Positions 17,476 through 26,422 are shown, numbered from the stretch's first letter. The stretch is 64,000 bases of DNA from Streptomyces cylindrosporus (GCF_022698165.1 NZ_JALDAY010000004.1:310001-374000), one strand, 5' to 3'. The notes: a model not told the origin generated them from the letters alone. Program-made: numbers and translations.

Positions 17476-17623
17476 TCCTGGACGGACTGGCCGCTGAGAT
17501 GTCCCGCCGGGACGCCCTGGAGCAGGAGCGGGTCTTCCGGGAGCTGCGCGAACGTGATCTGTCTCCGATCGAATCGATCTACACGAGAACTGGCAGCGGA
17601 TCCAGTCCGGCCTGGAGGAATGA
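17463..17623 (+). pseudogene. Small ORF with apparent one-base deletion
   Basis: The ATG at 17463 opens a frame reading MGRSFLDGLAAEMSRRDAL and then a charged helix ending DLSPIESIY. About 40 codons in, one missing base near 17580 would restore a second frame, ENWQRIQSGLEE, with a stop at 17621-17623, giving about 53 residues. The codon bias is moderately coding-like in both parts. I do not recognise the product. A sequencing error is also possible. Confidence 0.3.
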
Positions 17624-17829
17624 GTCGCTTGAGCGTTCGGCGAGAAGCTGCTGTACGGCTACGACACCCTGGCCAAGGGGCACTTGGACTCGACGACCCG
17701 CTCCGTGGGCGGCACTCGGTTTGCCGTCGGACGACGCGCTGATGACCTCGGGCGCGGGCGAGCATGCCGAGCGCACCGCAACCGGGCTCAGGACGGCTCC
17801 TTGCCGGCGTCGGAGCGGTTGCCGCGGGG

Positions 17830-19290
17830 TCACGCGGTGGTGCCGCGGGCCGGGCTCGGGGTGGCGGCGTCGTGGTCCTTGTGGAGTGGCGTGTTCGGCA
17901 GCAGCAGGGTGAATACGACGCCGGCGGCGGTGATGGCGGTGGCCCACCAGAACGTGGTGGCGTAGGCGTTGGCCAGTGCAGCGGGGGTGCGTTCGGCCGA
18001 GGCGGTGATGTGCTGGGCGAGGATGACGGCCATCAGCGCGGCACCCAGTGTGCCGCCCACCCTGGAGAAGATCTGCAGGACGCTGCTGGCGTGCCCTGCC
18101 GCGGCCGGCGGCAGATTGCGGTAGCCGGCCGCCATCGCGGGCATCATGGTGGCGCCGAAGCCCAGCCCCCGGACGGTAAGCGCTGGGGCCAGCAGCCAGT
18201 ACGAGGTGCTGGCCGTGATCTGGGTCAGTACAAGGGTGCTCGCCGTGACCAGGATGCTGCCGACCAGCACCACGCGGCGGGGCCCGTAGGCGTCGGTGAG
18301 TCTGCCGGCGATGGGCATGGCCATGGCAGTACCGAGCCCCTGCGGAGCGAGCAGCAGTCCCGCTGTCAGCGCGCTTTCCGCACGCACCTGTTGGTAGTAC
18401 AGCGGCAGCAACAGCATCACCCCGAAGATCGTGAGACCGAGGACCAGCGCCACCACGCTCGCGCCGGCGAAGGCCCGATCCCGGAAATACCCAAGGGGAA
18501 TCAACGCCCGCTCCCCGCGCCCCCGCGCATGCAGCACGAACAGCGCCAGCAGCACCACCGCGGCCGGCATCGTCGACCACACCACGGGGTGGGCGAAGCT
18601 GCCAGCGTCGCCGGCCCGCGACAGACCGTAGACCAGCAGGGCCAGCCCCGGGCCCAGCAGCGCCAGACCGCCGAAGTCGAACGCCTGCCGCCCGGAAGCC
18701 GGTGCGTCGGCGGGCAGCAGCCTGGCACTGAGTACCACGGACAGCACCCCCACCGGCACGTTGATCAGGAAGATCCAGTGCCAGGGCAGAGTGTCCACCA
18801 GGACACCGCCCAGCACGGGCCCCAGGATCGGGGCCAACAGCGCGGGCACACCGACCACGGTCATGACCCGCCCCATCCGCTCGGGTCCGGCGGCTCGCGC
18901 CAGGATTGTCTGCGCGACCGGCATCAGCAGCGCACCGGCCGCGCCCTGCACGACCCGGAACGCGATCAGACTGCCCGCGTCCCACGCGAGCGCACACAGC
19001 CCGGACGCGAGCGTGAACAGCGCTGTCGAGGTGACGAACAGCCGCTTGGCGCCGAACCGGTGGGCCAGCCATCCGGTGGTCGGGATCACCACGGCCAAAG
19101 CCAGCAGATAGCCGGTGACGACCCACTGGACCACCGACAAGCCGGCGTCCAACTCACTGCCCAGCGTGCGCACCGCGACGTTGACGATCGTGGTATCCAG
19201 CATGCTCATGAAGATCCCCAGCACCAGGACCAGCCCCAGGCGGACCAGCTGTGGATCAAGTCGCTCTCTCGGCGATGCTCCGGTAGCCAT
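17830..19290 (-). CDS. DHA2-family (EmrB/QacA-like) MFS drug efflux transporter
   Basis: A 486-residue membrane protein with about 14 hydrophobic segments. The DHA2 family signature is seen in LDTTIVNVAVRTLG (segment 1), WVVTGYLLALAVVIPTTGWLAHRFGAKR (motif A), and LGPVLGGVLVDTLPWHWIFLINVPVG (motif C-like). It is expected to export hydrophobic or cationic compounds with proton motive force. It diverges from a TetR gene at 19340 with only 49 bp between, the classic repressor/efflux arrangement. Starts at the ATG at 19290. Confidence 0.9.
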   Translation of the reverse strand: MATGASPRERLDPQLVRLGLVLVLGIFMSMLDTTIVNVAVRTLGSELDAGLSVVQWVVTGYLLALAVVIPTTGWLAHRFGAKRLFVTSTALFTLASGLCALAWDAGSLIAFRVVQGAAGALLMPVAQTILARAAGPERMGRVMTVVGVPALLAPILGPVLGGVLVDTLPWHWIFLINVPVGVLSVVLSARLLPADAPASGRQAFDFGGLALLGPGLALLVYGLSRAGDAGSFAHPVVWSTMPAAVVLLALFVLHARGRGERALIPLGYFRDRAFAGASVVALVLGLTIFGVMLLLPLYYQQVRAESALTAGLLLAPQGLGTAMAMPIAGRLTDAYGPRRVVLVGSILVTASTLVLTQITASTSYWLLAPALTVRGLGFGATMMPAMAAGYRNLPPAAAGHASSVLQIFSRVGGTLGAALMAVILAQHITASAERTPAALANAYATTFWWATAITAAGVVFTLLLPNTPLHKDHDAATPSPARGTTA

Positions 19291-19339
19291 GACGTCGACG
19301 CTAGGCTGCTAGGTGGGGCATATGTGTAACACTTAAGAG
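19291..19339. promoter_or_regulatory. Divergent promoter of the efflux/TetR pair
   Basis: The short gap contains GTGTAACACTTAA and AGGCTGCTAGG-like sequence suitable for a repressor site and overlapping promoters. It does not contain the NCTGACGG palindrome, so this pair is outside the catabolic regulon. Confidence 0.45.
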
Positions 19340-19981
19340 GTGAGTCCGTTCGCCTCCCAGCCCCGCCGCCGTGGCCCCCGCAGCGACGCACAACGCAACG
19401 ACGCACACATCCTGCGCACCGCCGCCCGGGCGCTCGCGGAGAACCCACACGCCACCATTCAGCACATCGCCGACGAAGCAGGCGTAGCACGGGTGACCAT
19501 CTACCGCCGCTACCCCAATCGTGACGCCATTCGCCGCGCCATCTTCCACACCGCCGCCGCCGAAGCCCACTTGGTCATCACCGACGCACTCGACCACGAC
19601 CTCGACGCACTGACCGCGCTGCGTAAGCTCATCGCCGAAATGGCCGCGATCATCCAGCGATACCCCGTGCTCTCCGTCGCCACCGACTGGCAGCCCCTGC
19701 CCGGCGACGCACACCGCCCCTCCCCGCCGCCGACGTCACGACGCATGCACCAAGCCGTCTTCGACCTCGTCAAACAGGGCCAGAAAGAAGGCGTTCTGCG
19801 CGCCGACCTGCCACCGGAGCTCCTCCCGCAGGCCATCACCGGCACCCTGCACATCGTCACCCGGTTCGCCCGCAGCCTTCGCGCCGACCCCGCCCAACTC
19901 GGCACCCAGGTCGCCGACCTCCTCTTGAACGGATTCGCCGCCAATACACGGCAACCTGCCGAGAACGGACAGTGCGGTTGA
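19340..19981 (+). CDS. TetR/AcrR-family transcriptional regulator
   Basis: A 213-residue repressor. The N-terminal HTH reads TIQHIADEAGVARVTIYRRYPNRDAI (about residues 38-65), after a basic N-terminus, followed by an all-helical ligand-binding domain. It probably represses the divergent DHA2 efflux gene and itself. The start is the GTG at 19340 following TTAAGAG; the next in-frame starts would cut the HTH. Confidence 0.88.
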   Translation: MSPFASQPRRRGPRSDAQRNDAHILRTAARALAENPHATIQHIADEAGVARVTIYRRYPNRDAIRRAIFHTAAAEAHLVITDALDHDLDALTALRKLIAEMAAIIQRYPVLSVATDWQPLPGDAHRPSPPPTSRRMHQAVFDLVKQGQKEGVLRADLPPELLPQAITGTLHIVTRFARSLRADPAQLGTQVADLLLNGFAANTRQPAENGQCG

Positions 19982-20119
19982 GACGTCAGACATCTCGATC
20001 AACAGCTCGGGGGCCTTGCTCGTTGCGTTTCGTCGGCCGTCACCTGATCGCTGGCCAACTCGAAGAAGCTCAATGCTCGCCGCACCGACGCCGACGACCA
20101 GCACGAGACAACCGCGGTG

Positions 20120-21241
20120 TCAGCGGCGGGACATGTAGAGGTCGAGGGCCTTGTGCAGCATCTTGTTGAGCGGGAAGTCCCACTCGCCGAGGTACTCGAC
20201 GGCCTCGCCGCCGGTTCCGACCTTGAACCGCAGCAGTCCCAGCAGGTGGTTGCTCTCCTCCAGGGTGTCGGTGATGCCGCGGAAGTCGTAGACACCCGCG
20301 CCGAGTGCGTGGGCGTCGCTCATCATCCGCCACTGGATCGCGTTGTTCGGCTGGACCTCGCGCTTGCGGCTGGTGGAGGCTCCGTAGGAGTACCAGACGT
20401 GTTCGCCGACCATCAGCATCGTGGCCGCCGCGAGCACCTCACCCTCGTGGTGGGCTAGGTAGAGACGCATGCGGTCACCGTCCTCGGCCCTCAGCGCGGT
20501 CCACATCCGCTGGAAGTAGGCCTGCGGGCGGGGGATGAACCGGTCCCGCTCGGCGGTCTCCACGTAGAGGTCGTAGAAGGCGGGCAGGTCCTCGTATCCG
20601 CCCTGGACGACCTTGACGCCGGCCTTCTCCGCCTTCTTGATGTTGCGGCGCCACTGCTGGTTCAGGCCCCGTTGGATCTCCTCCAAGGACCGCCCCGCGA
20701 AAGGTACTTGGAAGACATAGCGCGGCTGGCCCGCGGCGAAGCCGTCCTCGTCGCCGGGCTCGGTCTGCTGCCAGCCCATCCGGCGCAGCCGGTCGGCGAC
20801 GTCGAAGGCCATCGGCTCGTGCACGGTGGCCTCCACGTCCCGCAGCCGCCCGGCCTGCGGGTCGGCGATCGCTGCCTTGACCGCTTCGGCACTCCAGCGG
20901 CGGGCCACCACGGGCGGCCCCATCTTCACCGAGAACGCTCCCTGTTCCTTCAAGTACGCGAGCATCGGCTCAAGCCACCGCTGAAGATCCGGCGCGGCCC
21001 AGTCGATGACCGGTCCCTCGGGCAGGTAGGCGAGGTACCGCTTCAGCTTCGGCAACGGCCGCAGCAGCACCAGCCCCACGCCGACGAGACGATCGCTCTC
21101 GTCGAACCAGCCCAGGCTCTCCGCCCGCCAGTCCGGCTTCACGTCGCCCCACGAGGGAACCTGCATGTGACTCACCGAGGGCCGGGCCCGGACGAAGGCC
21201 AGATGATCCTCACGGGTGATCGCCTTCAGACGAAAGCTCAT
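20120..21241 (-). CDS. FemX-like peptidyltransferase (lipid II:glycine glycyltransferase type)
   Basis: A 373-residue FemAB-family protein with two GNAT-like folds. Characteristic segments: SVSHMQVPSWGDVKPDW at the N-terminus, LAYLPEGPVIDW, the RGLNQQWRRNIKKAEKAGV linker near residues 185-205, VWYSYGASTSRKREVQPNNAIQW and YDFRGITDTLEESNHLLGLLRFKVGTGG near the C-terminus. In Streptomyces FemX adds the first glycine of the peptidoglycan cross-bridge to lipid II using glycyl-tRNA. Length and motifs fit a full enzyme. Unrelated to the flanking catabolic genes; starts at the ATG at 21241. Confidence 0.88.
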   Translation of the reverse strand: MSFRLKAITREDHLAFVRARPSVSHMQVPSWGDVKPDWRAESLGWFDESDRLVGVGLVLLRPLPKLKRYLAYLPEGPVIDWAAPDLQRWLEPMLAYLKEQGAFSVKMGPPVVARRWSAEAVKAAIADPQAGRLRDVEATVHEPMAFDVADRLRRMGWQQTEPGDEDGFAAGQPRYVFQVPFAGRSLEEIQRGLNQQWRRNIKKAEKAGVKVVQGGYEDLPAFYDLYVETAERDRFIPRPQAYFQRMWTALRAEDGDRMRLYLAHHEGEVLAAATMLMVGEHVWYSYGASTSRKREVQPNNAIQWRMMSDAHALGAGVYDFRGITDTLEESNHLLGLLRFKVGTGGEAVEYLGEWDFPLNKMLHKALDLYMSRR

Positions 21242-21415
21242 GCGCAGTGCTCCTTTGTTCGACGCGCAAGCCTACTGAGGCGTATGGCACGTCCAGGTCC
21301 TTCGTGCACACGCTGTCGTCGTGCACGAAGCAGTGCGCAGACCGCCCGGCGACATGCTCGGTCGCGCTCACCGTGGGTGTCGCGAAGGTTCGACTCGTCG
21401 ATAGCCTGCGTTGCC

Positions 21416-21682
21416 ATGATGCGGGCTTGGATCCTGCCGACGCTGCTTGTGCTCGGTGGCTCAGCCGTCGCCACTGGACAGGTCTTCAAGGGGAGCCCCG
21501 GCACAGCCGCAGCACTCCTGCTGGTGTTCCTGGCGCTCGCCGGTGTGAACTCGGTGGGAGCCGCAGCAGTGAGAGCAGCCAACGACGGCAACGAGACCGT
21601 GCCGACCGTCGTCGTGGCGGGCCGGCCACACACCAACCCCGATCCCGAATGGGTACGCGAACAGCTCTCCCAATCCGTGTGA
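21416..21682 (+). CDS. Small membrane protein of unknown function
   Basis: An 88-residue ORF starting MMRAWILPTLLVLGG. It has one hydrophobic segment at about residues 3-20, a second at about 32-50 (AALLLVFLALAGVNSVGAAAV), and a soluble tail ending WVREQLSQSV. I do not recognise a family. Length, hydrophobicity and GC-rich third positions support a real gene, but the ribosome site is weak. It lies between the FemX-like gene and a SnoaL-like gene on the other strand. Confidence 0.5.
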   Translation: MMRAWILPTLLVLGGSAVATGQVFKGSPGTAAALLLVFLALAGVNSVGAAAVRAANDGNETVPTVVVAGRPHTNPDPEWVREQLSQSV

Positions 21683-21834
21683 TCGACCTGTGACGGGATG
21701 CCGCCACGCCGTCGGCAGGGGAGTGAGGGCCGTCGCCCGGCGCCGCTCTCGCTCTCCGCGGCGATGACGTCCACGTACGGAAAAAAAGGGGGCAGGTTCG
21801 GGATTCGGGAGAAGGACCGCGGCAGGCGGACGAC

Positions 21835-22212
21835 TCAGGAGGCGGACGGCTCGATCTCCCCCGCGAAGACGATGACCTGGTCGATGAGGCTCCGTCGCAG
21901 ATGGACGACGTCCGTTCCCGCCAGCCGGGGGCCACCATCCGGCGTGGTGAAGACCCACTGGTACCGGGCCCACTCGCCAGGCATGTCCACAGCTGAGCAG
22001 CGCACCATCGTGCCGGTCCCCGCCGGGTGGCGCCGGATGTCCAGCACGAACCGTTCGACCGCCGCGATTCCCTCGCTGCGACCCAATGGTCCCCAGAAGA
22101 CGACGTCCGAGGTCAGGGCCTGGGAGAGCAGGGCAGTCACATAGCTGTCGTCCGAGGCGTTGAACGCGGAGATGAACGTGTCGATCGCGGAGCGTGCCGT
22201 CTCTTCCTGCAT
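21835..22212 (-). CDS. SnoaL-like / NTF2-fold protein
   Basis: A 125-residue single-domain protein with the NTF2-like pattern: an N-terminal helix (TARSAIDTFISAFNASDDSYVTALLSQAL), VVFWGPLGRSEGIAAVERFV, then alternating strands ending DQVIVFAGEIEPS. This fold serves as polyketide cyclase, ketosteroid isomerase or nonenzymatic domain; no catalytic residues point to one of these. The gene is isolated between a small membrane protein and the flavin reductase. Confidence 0.75.
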   Translation of the reverse strand: MQEETARSAIDTFISAFNASDDSYVTALLSQALTSDVVFWGPLGRSEGIAAVERFVLDIRRHPAGTGTMVRCSAVDMPGEWARYQWVFTTPDGGPRLAGTDVVHLRRSLIDQVIVFAGEIEPSAS

Positions 22213-22309
22213 GCCCCAGTAATACCAGCCGTTACGTGCGCGCTCGTCCCGCGAGCCGCCTTCCGATCATCGGCGACCATCCCGGTCAGAGCACTGGCGC
22301 CGTCGAGAG

Positions 22310-22927
22310 TCAGCCGCCGTCCAGCCGGCCGAACCGCCCCCGATGGAACAACAGCGGCGTCCTGTCCTCGTCGCCCGCCCCCAGCGCGTCCACCCGCCCC
22401 ACCACGATCAGGTGATCCCCGCCGGTGTGCACCGCGTGGATCGTGCAGTCGATCCACGCGAGCGTGCCGGTCAGTCGCGGTGAGCCCGAGACCGGGGCCG
22501 CGTCGTACCTCACGCCCGCGAACTTGTCCGCGCCGCGCACCGCGAAGGCACGGCACAACTCGCCCTGGTGGGCGGCGAGGACGTTGACGCAGAAGGCGCC
22601 CGCACGGGCGATGCGCGGCCAGGTCGTCGACGTACGGCCGACCATGAACGCGACCAGGGGTGGGTCGAGGGAGAGTGAGGAGAAGGACTGGCAGGCGAAA
22701 CCGGCAGGGGCGCTCTCGCCGTCGGCGGCGGTGATGACCGTGACGCCGGTCGCGAAGTTTCCGAGGACGCGGCGGAACTCGGTCGGGTCGACGGGGGCGC
22801 GTTCGTCCTCGCCGACGCAGCGCAACTCCGGGCGCGGCAGTGGTTCCACCGGGGTCGGGGCCCTCGCCGACCTGAGGTAGCGAACGGCGGCTGCGGCCGC
22901 CCCTGCGTGTCCCATCACGTCAACCAT
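22310..22927 (-). CDS. Flavin reductase (HpaC-like FMN-binding split barrel)
   Basis: A 205-residue protein of the flavin reductase-like domain. Residues about 45-195 carry FRRVLGNFATGVTVITAADG, GFACQSFSSLSLDPPLVAFMVG (FMN contact), FCVNVLAAHQGELCRAFA and GDHLIVVGRVDALG. It supplies reduced FMN/FAD to a partner monooxygenase, likely a luciferase-like enzyme encoded at 57276 or 59091 (inference). I place the start at the ATG at 22927; a second ATG at 22915 is possible. Neither has a ribosome site, and the palindromic operator ends only a few bases upstream, so the message may be leaderless. Confidence 0.82.
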   Translation of the reverse strand: MVDVMGHAGAAAAAVRYLRSARAPTPVEPLPRPELRCVGEDERAPVDPTEFRRVLGNFATGVTVITAADGESAPAGFACQSFSSLSLDPPLVAFMVGRTSTTWPRIARAGAFCVNVLAAHQGELCRAFAVRGADKFAGVRYDAAPVSGSPRLTGTLAWIDCTIHAVHTGGDHLIVVGRVDALGAGDEDRTPLLFHRGRFGRLDGG

Positions 22928-22931
22928 TGAA

Positions 22932-22948
22932 GCTGACGGTGCGTCAGA
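22932..22948. promoter_or_regulatory. Palindromic operator, site 3 (GCTGACGGTGCGTCAGA)
   Basis: A 17-bp dyad immediately upstream of the flavin reductase start, overlapping the stop codon of the broken ORF behind it. It is a regulon motif copy. The very short distance to the start suggests that it overlaps the promoter itself. Confidence 0.7.
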
Positions 22949-23309
22949 TGGGAAGGGGCGGGGAGGCATCGTCGCGCCGACGGGCGAGATGGACGGTGAC
23001 GTCGGCGGCCATCTCGACGCTGCCAGGCAGAACCCGCATGATCCGGTCGAATATCCGCTCCCGCTCGGGGGACGGAATCTCGTCGCTGTCCAGGGAAGGT
23101 GCCCGTGCCGCACGAACGGCCGCCTCCACGGTCGGGTCGGCCGGACCGGACGGCCCGCGTATGCCATCACCATGTCGAACAGTGCGGGGGGGGAGGAGGA
23201 GGTACGGCGCTTGCAGCCCAGGCTCGCCGGCCGGAGTCCCGTATTGCGCAGGGCCACGGCCAGGGGGTACGTCAGTCGTCTCCGGCGCCGGCAGCGCTGC
23301 GCCGAACAC
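22944..23309 (-). pseudogene. Unrecognised ORF after crotonase, probably frameshifted
   Basis: A GTG directly after the crotonase stop opens a 121-codon frame. Its second half (DPTVEAAVRAARAPSLDSD, then a helix ending LPGSVEMAADVTVHLARR) has strong coding bias. The first half does not; there the coding-like frame is a different one (ALRNTGLRPASLGCKRRTSSSP, then ALFDMVMAYAGRPVR). A shift between about 23130 and 23165, close to a run of eight G, would join them into one protein. I do not recognise the family. It may be a decayed gene or a sequencing error in the homopolymer. Confidence 0.4.
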
Positions 23310-24167
23310 TCAGCGGCCCTTGAACTCGGCGCTCCTGCGCTCCACGAAACTCCGTACGCCTTCCTGCGCGTCCGTCGTCGTCATGTTGATCTCCTGGGCG
23401 GCGGCCTCGGCGGCGAACGCCGTCGCGCGGTCGGTGTCCAGGGAAGCGTTGACCAGCTGTTTCGTCAGCGCCAGGGCTCGGGTGGGGCCCGACGCCAGGC
23501 GGGCCGCCCACTCGTGCGCCGTCTTCGCCAACTCCCCGTCCGGCACGACCCGGTTGACCAGGCCGAGACGTTCGGCGTCGGTCGCGGAGAGCGCGTCGCC
23601 GAAGAACATCAGCTCCTTCGCGCGCTGTGGGCCGATCAGGCGGGGGAGGAGATACGCCCCTCCGCCGTCGGGGACCAGGGCCCGGCGCGCGAACACCTCG
23701 ATGAACCTCGCCGATTCCGCGGCCAGTACGAGGTCGCAGGCGAGCGCCAGGTGCGCGCCGAGGCCCGCCGCTGTGCCGTTCACCGCCGCGATCACCGGCT
23801 TCTCGCAGTCCAGGACCGCGGCGGTCAGGCGTTGCGCACCGAGCCGGAGCATCCGGGCCACGTCCCCGGCGACCCGCTCCCCGGAGGCCGGGCTGCTCCC
23901 GGACCCGCTTCCCGCCTCGCCCCCGGAACCGCCCCTCGCCCCGCCCCCGGACCCGCTCCCCGCCCCACCCCGCAAATCCGCCCCCGCGCAAAACCCCCGC
24001 CCAGCCCCCGTGAGGACCACCGCACGCACCTCCGGATCGGCGGAAGCGTCCCCCAACAGCCGTATCAGCAGCTCCCGTTGGTCGGGCGTGATGGCGTTGA
24101 GGGTCTCGGGGCGGTTGAGGGTGAGGTGCATGACCTGGCCGTCCAGCCTGTGCAGCAGCTCGGTCAT
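23310..24167 (-). CDS. Enoyl-CoA hydratase/isomerase (crotonase) with Gly/Ser insertion
   Basis: A 285-residue crotonase-fold enzyme. Seen: HLTLNRPETLNAIT, the first oxyanion-hole segment RGFCAGADLRGG, and VNGTAAGLGAHLALACDLVLAAESARFI with the second oxyanion glycine. It hydrates or isomerises an enoyl-CoA. Right after GADL lies an insertion of about 30 residues made almost wholly of Gly, Ser, Ala and Arg (plus-strand 23880-23975), a flexible loop not usual in the family. Starts at the ATG at 24167, which overlaps the stop of the NDP-forming CoA ligase gene by four bases. Confidence 0.88.
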   Translation of the reverse strand: MTELLHRLDGQVMHLTLNRPETLNAITPDQRELLIRLLGDASADPEVRAVVLTGAGRGFCAGADLRGGAGSGSGGGARGGSGGEAGSGSGSSPASGERVAGDVARMLRLGAQRLTAAVLDCEKPVIAAVNGTAAGLGAHLALACDLVLAAESARFIEVFARRALVPDGGGAYLLPRLIGPQRAKELMFFGDALSATDAERLGLVNRVVPDGELAKTAHEWAARLASGPTRALALTKQLVNASLDTDRATAFAAEAAAQEINMTTTDAQEGVRSFVERRSAEFKGR

Positions 24168-26389
24168 CGGCACACCGCCAGCGCGTCCAGCGCCACCGCG
24201 CCCTGCCCCCTGGGCAGCACCATCAGCGGGTTGATGTCCAACTCCGCCAGCTCGTCGCCGAGTTCCATCGCCATGCGCTGGACCCGCAGGACCACCTCGA
24301 CCAGCGCGTCCACGTCGGCCGGCGGCCGGCCCCGCACCCCGTCCAGCAGCGCTCGCCCGCGCAGGTCCCCGAGCATGGCGTGGGCCTGGTCCTCGCTGAA
24401 GGGCGGTACGCGTACGGTGACGTCGTGCAGGACTTCGACGAGGACTCCGCCGAGTCCGACCGTCACCGTCGGGCCGAACAGGTCGTCGTGCGTGACGCCG
24501 ACGACCATCTCCACGCCCCGCTCGACCATCTGGCAGACGAGGACCCCGTCCAGGGTGACGCCCTCGTAGCGCGCGATGTCGGTCAACTCCCGGTAGGCGT
24601 CCCTGACTTGGCTCGCCGACGTCAGGCCGATCCTCACCAGGCCCAGCTCGGTCTTGTGGGCGATCTGCGCGCCGGACGCCTTCATCACCACCGGGTAGCC
24701 GACCAGGCCCGCCGCCCGTACGGCGGCCGCCGCGCTGGTGACCAGTTGCTCGCGCGGGACCCGGATGCCGTATGCCCTGAGCAGTTGTTTCGCGGCGTGT
24801 TCGCTCAGCTGCTGGCCGGGGCGCATCAGGGCCTGTGCCTTGCGGAAGGAGGGCGAGGTGGTGCGCGGGGCCTCGTCGAAGGGGGAGCGGTAGTGGGCGG
24901 TGAAGCGGTGGTGGTCGAGGTAGGCGCGGACCGCGGTGATGCAGTTGGCGACCGTGCGGAAGGTCGCGACGCGGGAGGAGCCCAACAGGACCTCGCGGTA
25001 CGCCGGTTCGGTGCCGACCGGCGAGCCCCAGACCACGCAGACCAGCTTGTCCGTCCGCTCGGCCGCGTCCACCAGGTCCCGGACGAGACGGTCGGAGAGG
25101 GGCGGGAAGGGGCCCGTGATCGGGCAGATCAGCACGCCCACGGACGGGTCGGCGAGGATCGCGTCGATGATCTTCCGGCCGCGCTCGTCGCCGACCGGGT
25201 GTCCGCCGTTGTCCACGGGGTTGGCGACGCTCAGGTACTCGGGTATCCACTGGTGCAGTTCGGCCTGCCGAGCCTCCGACAGGACCGGCAGCCGTAGCCC
25301 CGCCTCCGTCGCCAGGTCCGCGAAGTGCGCTCCCGTGCCGCCCGAGATCGAGTAGACGACCACCCCGTCCGCGCGCGGCGGCCTCGCGCGCGCCAACAGG
25401 GCCGCGGTGTCCTGGAGTTCGTCGAGACCGTCCACCCGGATCACGCCGAACTGCCGCATCGCCGCGTCCACCACCGTGTCCGCGCCGGTCAGCTTCCCGG
25501 TGTGGGAGGCGGCCGTGCGCGCGCCGGTCTCGGTGCGGCCCACCTTCACCGCGACCACCGGCACCTTGCGGCGGGCGGCGCGGTCGGCGGCGAGCAGGAA
25601 GGCGCGGCCGTCCTTGAGGCCCTCGACGTAGCAGGCGATGGCGCCGACCTCGGGCCGCTCGGCGAAGTAGGACAGGAAGTCGGCGGTCTCCAGGTCGGCC
25701 TCGTTGCCGGTCGGTGCCCAGTGGGAGAGGCGGATGCCGAGTTCCTGGAGGGCGAAGACCGGGCGGCCCTGGTGGCCGGACTGGGTGATCAGCGCGATCG
25801 CCGGTCCGTCGAGGTCGTCCCGGAACCGCTCGAAGGCGTTGAGGTTGGTGTTGGGCCCCAGCAGCCGTATACCGGAGCGGGCGACCGCGGCGGCCAGGCG
25901 CTCCTGCGCGAGCGCGCCCTCCGCGCCGGTCTCCGCGAACCCGGAGGCGAAGACGACCGCGAACTTGGCCTTGGCCTCGGCGAGTTCCTCGATCACGGGG
26001 AGTGGGTCGGCGACGAGGAGTACGGCGAGGTCGACCTGCTCGGGCAGGTCGGCGACGGAGGGCGCGCAGGGGATGCCGAAGACGGACGGGCGGGTGGGGT
26101 GGACGGGGTGCAGCCGGGCGCCGACGCGCTCGGCCCAGGCCACCAGCTGGCGGGTGATGCCGGTGTTCGGCCGGCCCTCGGCGTCCGAGGCGCCGACGAC
26201 GGCGACGGACTCGGGGCGGAAGAACCGGTCCAGATCGGGGACGTCGGCGTACAGCGGCCGGCCGCCGACGTCGAGGTCGTCGACCTCGGCGGGCCTGCCG
26301 TGCACGGCCGGACCGGGTTGCTCGCCGCAGGCGATCACCCGGGCCCGGCGGGAGTCGGTGGTGAGGGTGCCGTGGGTTGATCCAAGCAT
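24164..26389 (-). CDS. NDP-forming acyl-CoA synthetase / acetate-CoA ligase family fusion protein
   Basis: A 741-residue protein with the full alpha-beta domain order of ADP-forming CoA ligases. First a CoA-binding Rossmann domain (RFFRPESVAVVGASDAEG, residues about 60-85), then a ligase CoA domain with LITQSGHQG and the histidine region ARTAASHTGKLTG, and finally a C-terminal ATP-grasp domain (about 510-735, GYPVVMKASGAQIAHKTELG). It would form acyl-CoA from acid, CoA and ATP, or act in reverse. The start is the ATG at 26389 with AGGAG upstream. It is translationally coupled to the crotonase; two operator copies lie just upstream. Confidence 0.88.
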   Translation of the reverse strand: MLGSTHGTLTTDSRRARVIACGEQPGPAVHGRPAEVDDLDVGGRPLYADVPDLDRFFRPESVAVVGASDAEGRPNTGITRQLVAWAERVGARLHPVHPTRPSVFGIPCAPSVADLPEQVDLAVLLVADPLPVIEELAEAKAKFAVVFASGFAETGAEGALAQERLAAAVARSGIRLLGPNTNLNAFERFRDDLDGPAIALITQSGHQGRPVFALQELGIRLSHWAPTGNEADLETADFLSYFAERPEVGAIACYVEGLKDGRAFLLAADRAARRKVPVVAVKVGRTETGARTAASHTGKLTGADTVVDAAMRQFGVIRVDGLDELQDTAALLARARPPRADGVVVYSISGGTGAHFADLATEAGLRLPVLSEARQAELHQWIPEYLSVANPVDNGGHPVGDERGRKIIDAILADPSVGVLICPITGPFPPLSDRLVRDLVDAAERTDKLVCVVWGSPVGTEPAYREVLLGSSRVATFRTVANCITAVRAYLDHHRFTAHYRSPFDEAPRTTSPSFRKAQALMRPGQQLSEHAAKQLLRAYGIRVPREQLVTSAAAAVRAAGLVGYPVVMKASGAQIAHKTELGLVRIGLTSASQVRDAYRELTDIARYEGVTLDGVLVCQMVERGVEMVVGVTHDDLFGPTVTVGLGGVLVEVLHDVTVRVPPFSEDQAHAMLGDLRGRALLDGVRGRPPADVDALVEVVLRVQRMAMELGDELAELDINPLMVLPRGQGAVALDALAVCR

Positions 26390-26422
26390 CGGTCCGCCCG
26401 CTCCTGTGTGACAGCACAATTA

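Larger units (their letters stand above)
17173..17829. other. Decayed accessory stretch
   Basis: About 650 bp without an intact gene. It includes the broken XRE gene on the minus strand and a frameshifted small ORF on the plus strand (both listed). From about 17640 to 17760 a further fragment reads FGEKLLYGYDTLAKGHLDSTTRSVGG-like sequence in one frame with no start or end. Composition is less GC-biased than the flanks, which fits old acquired DNA in decay. Confidence 0.45.

Noticed and set aside
23310-26417. A single long open frame of over 1000 codons on the minus strand
   Set aside because: It is two frames joined by chance: the crotonase occupies its end, while the rest is antisense-frame shadow of the CoA ligase gene, which has the recognised domains.
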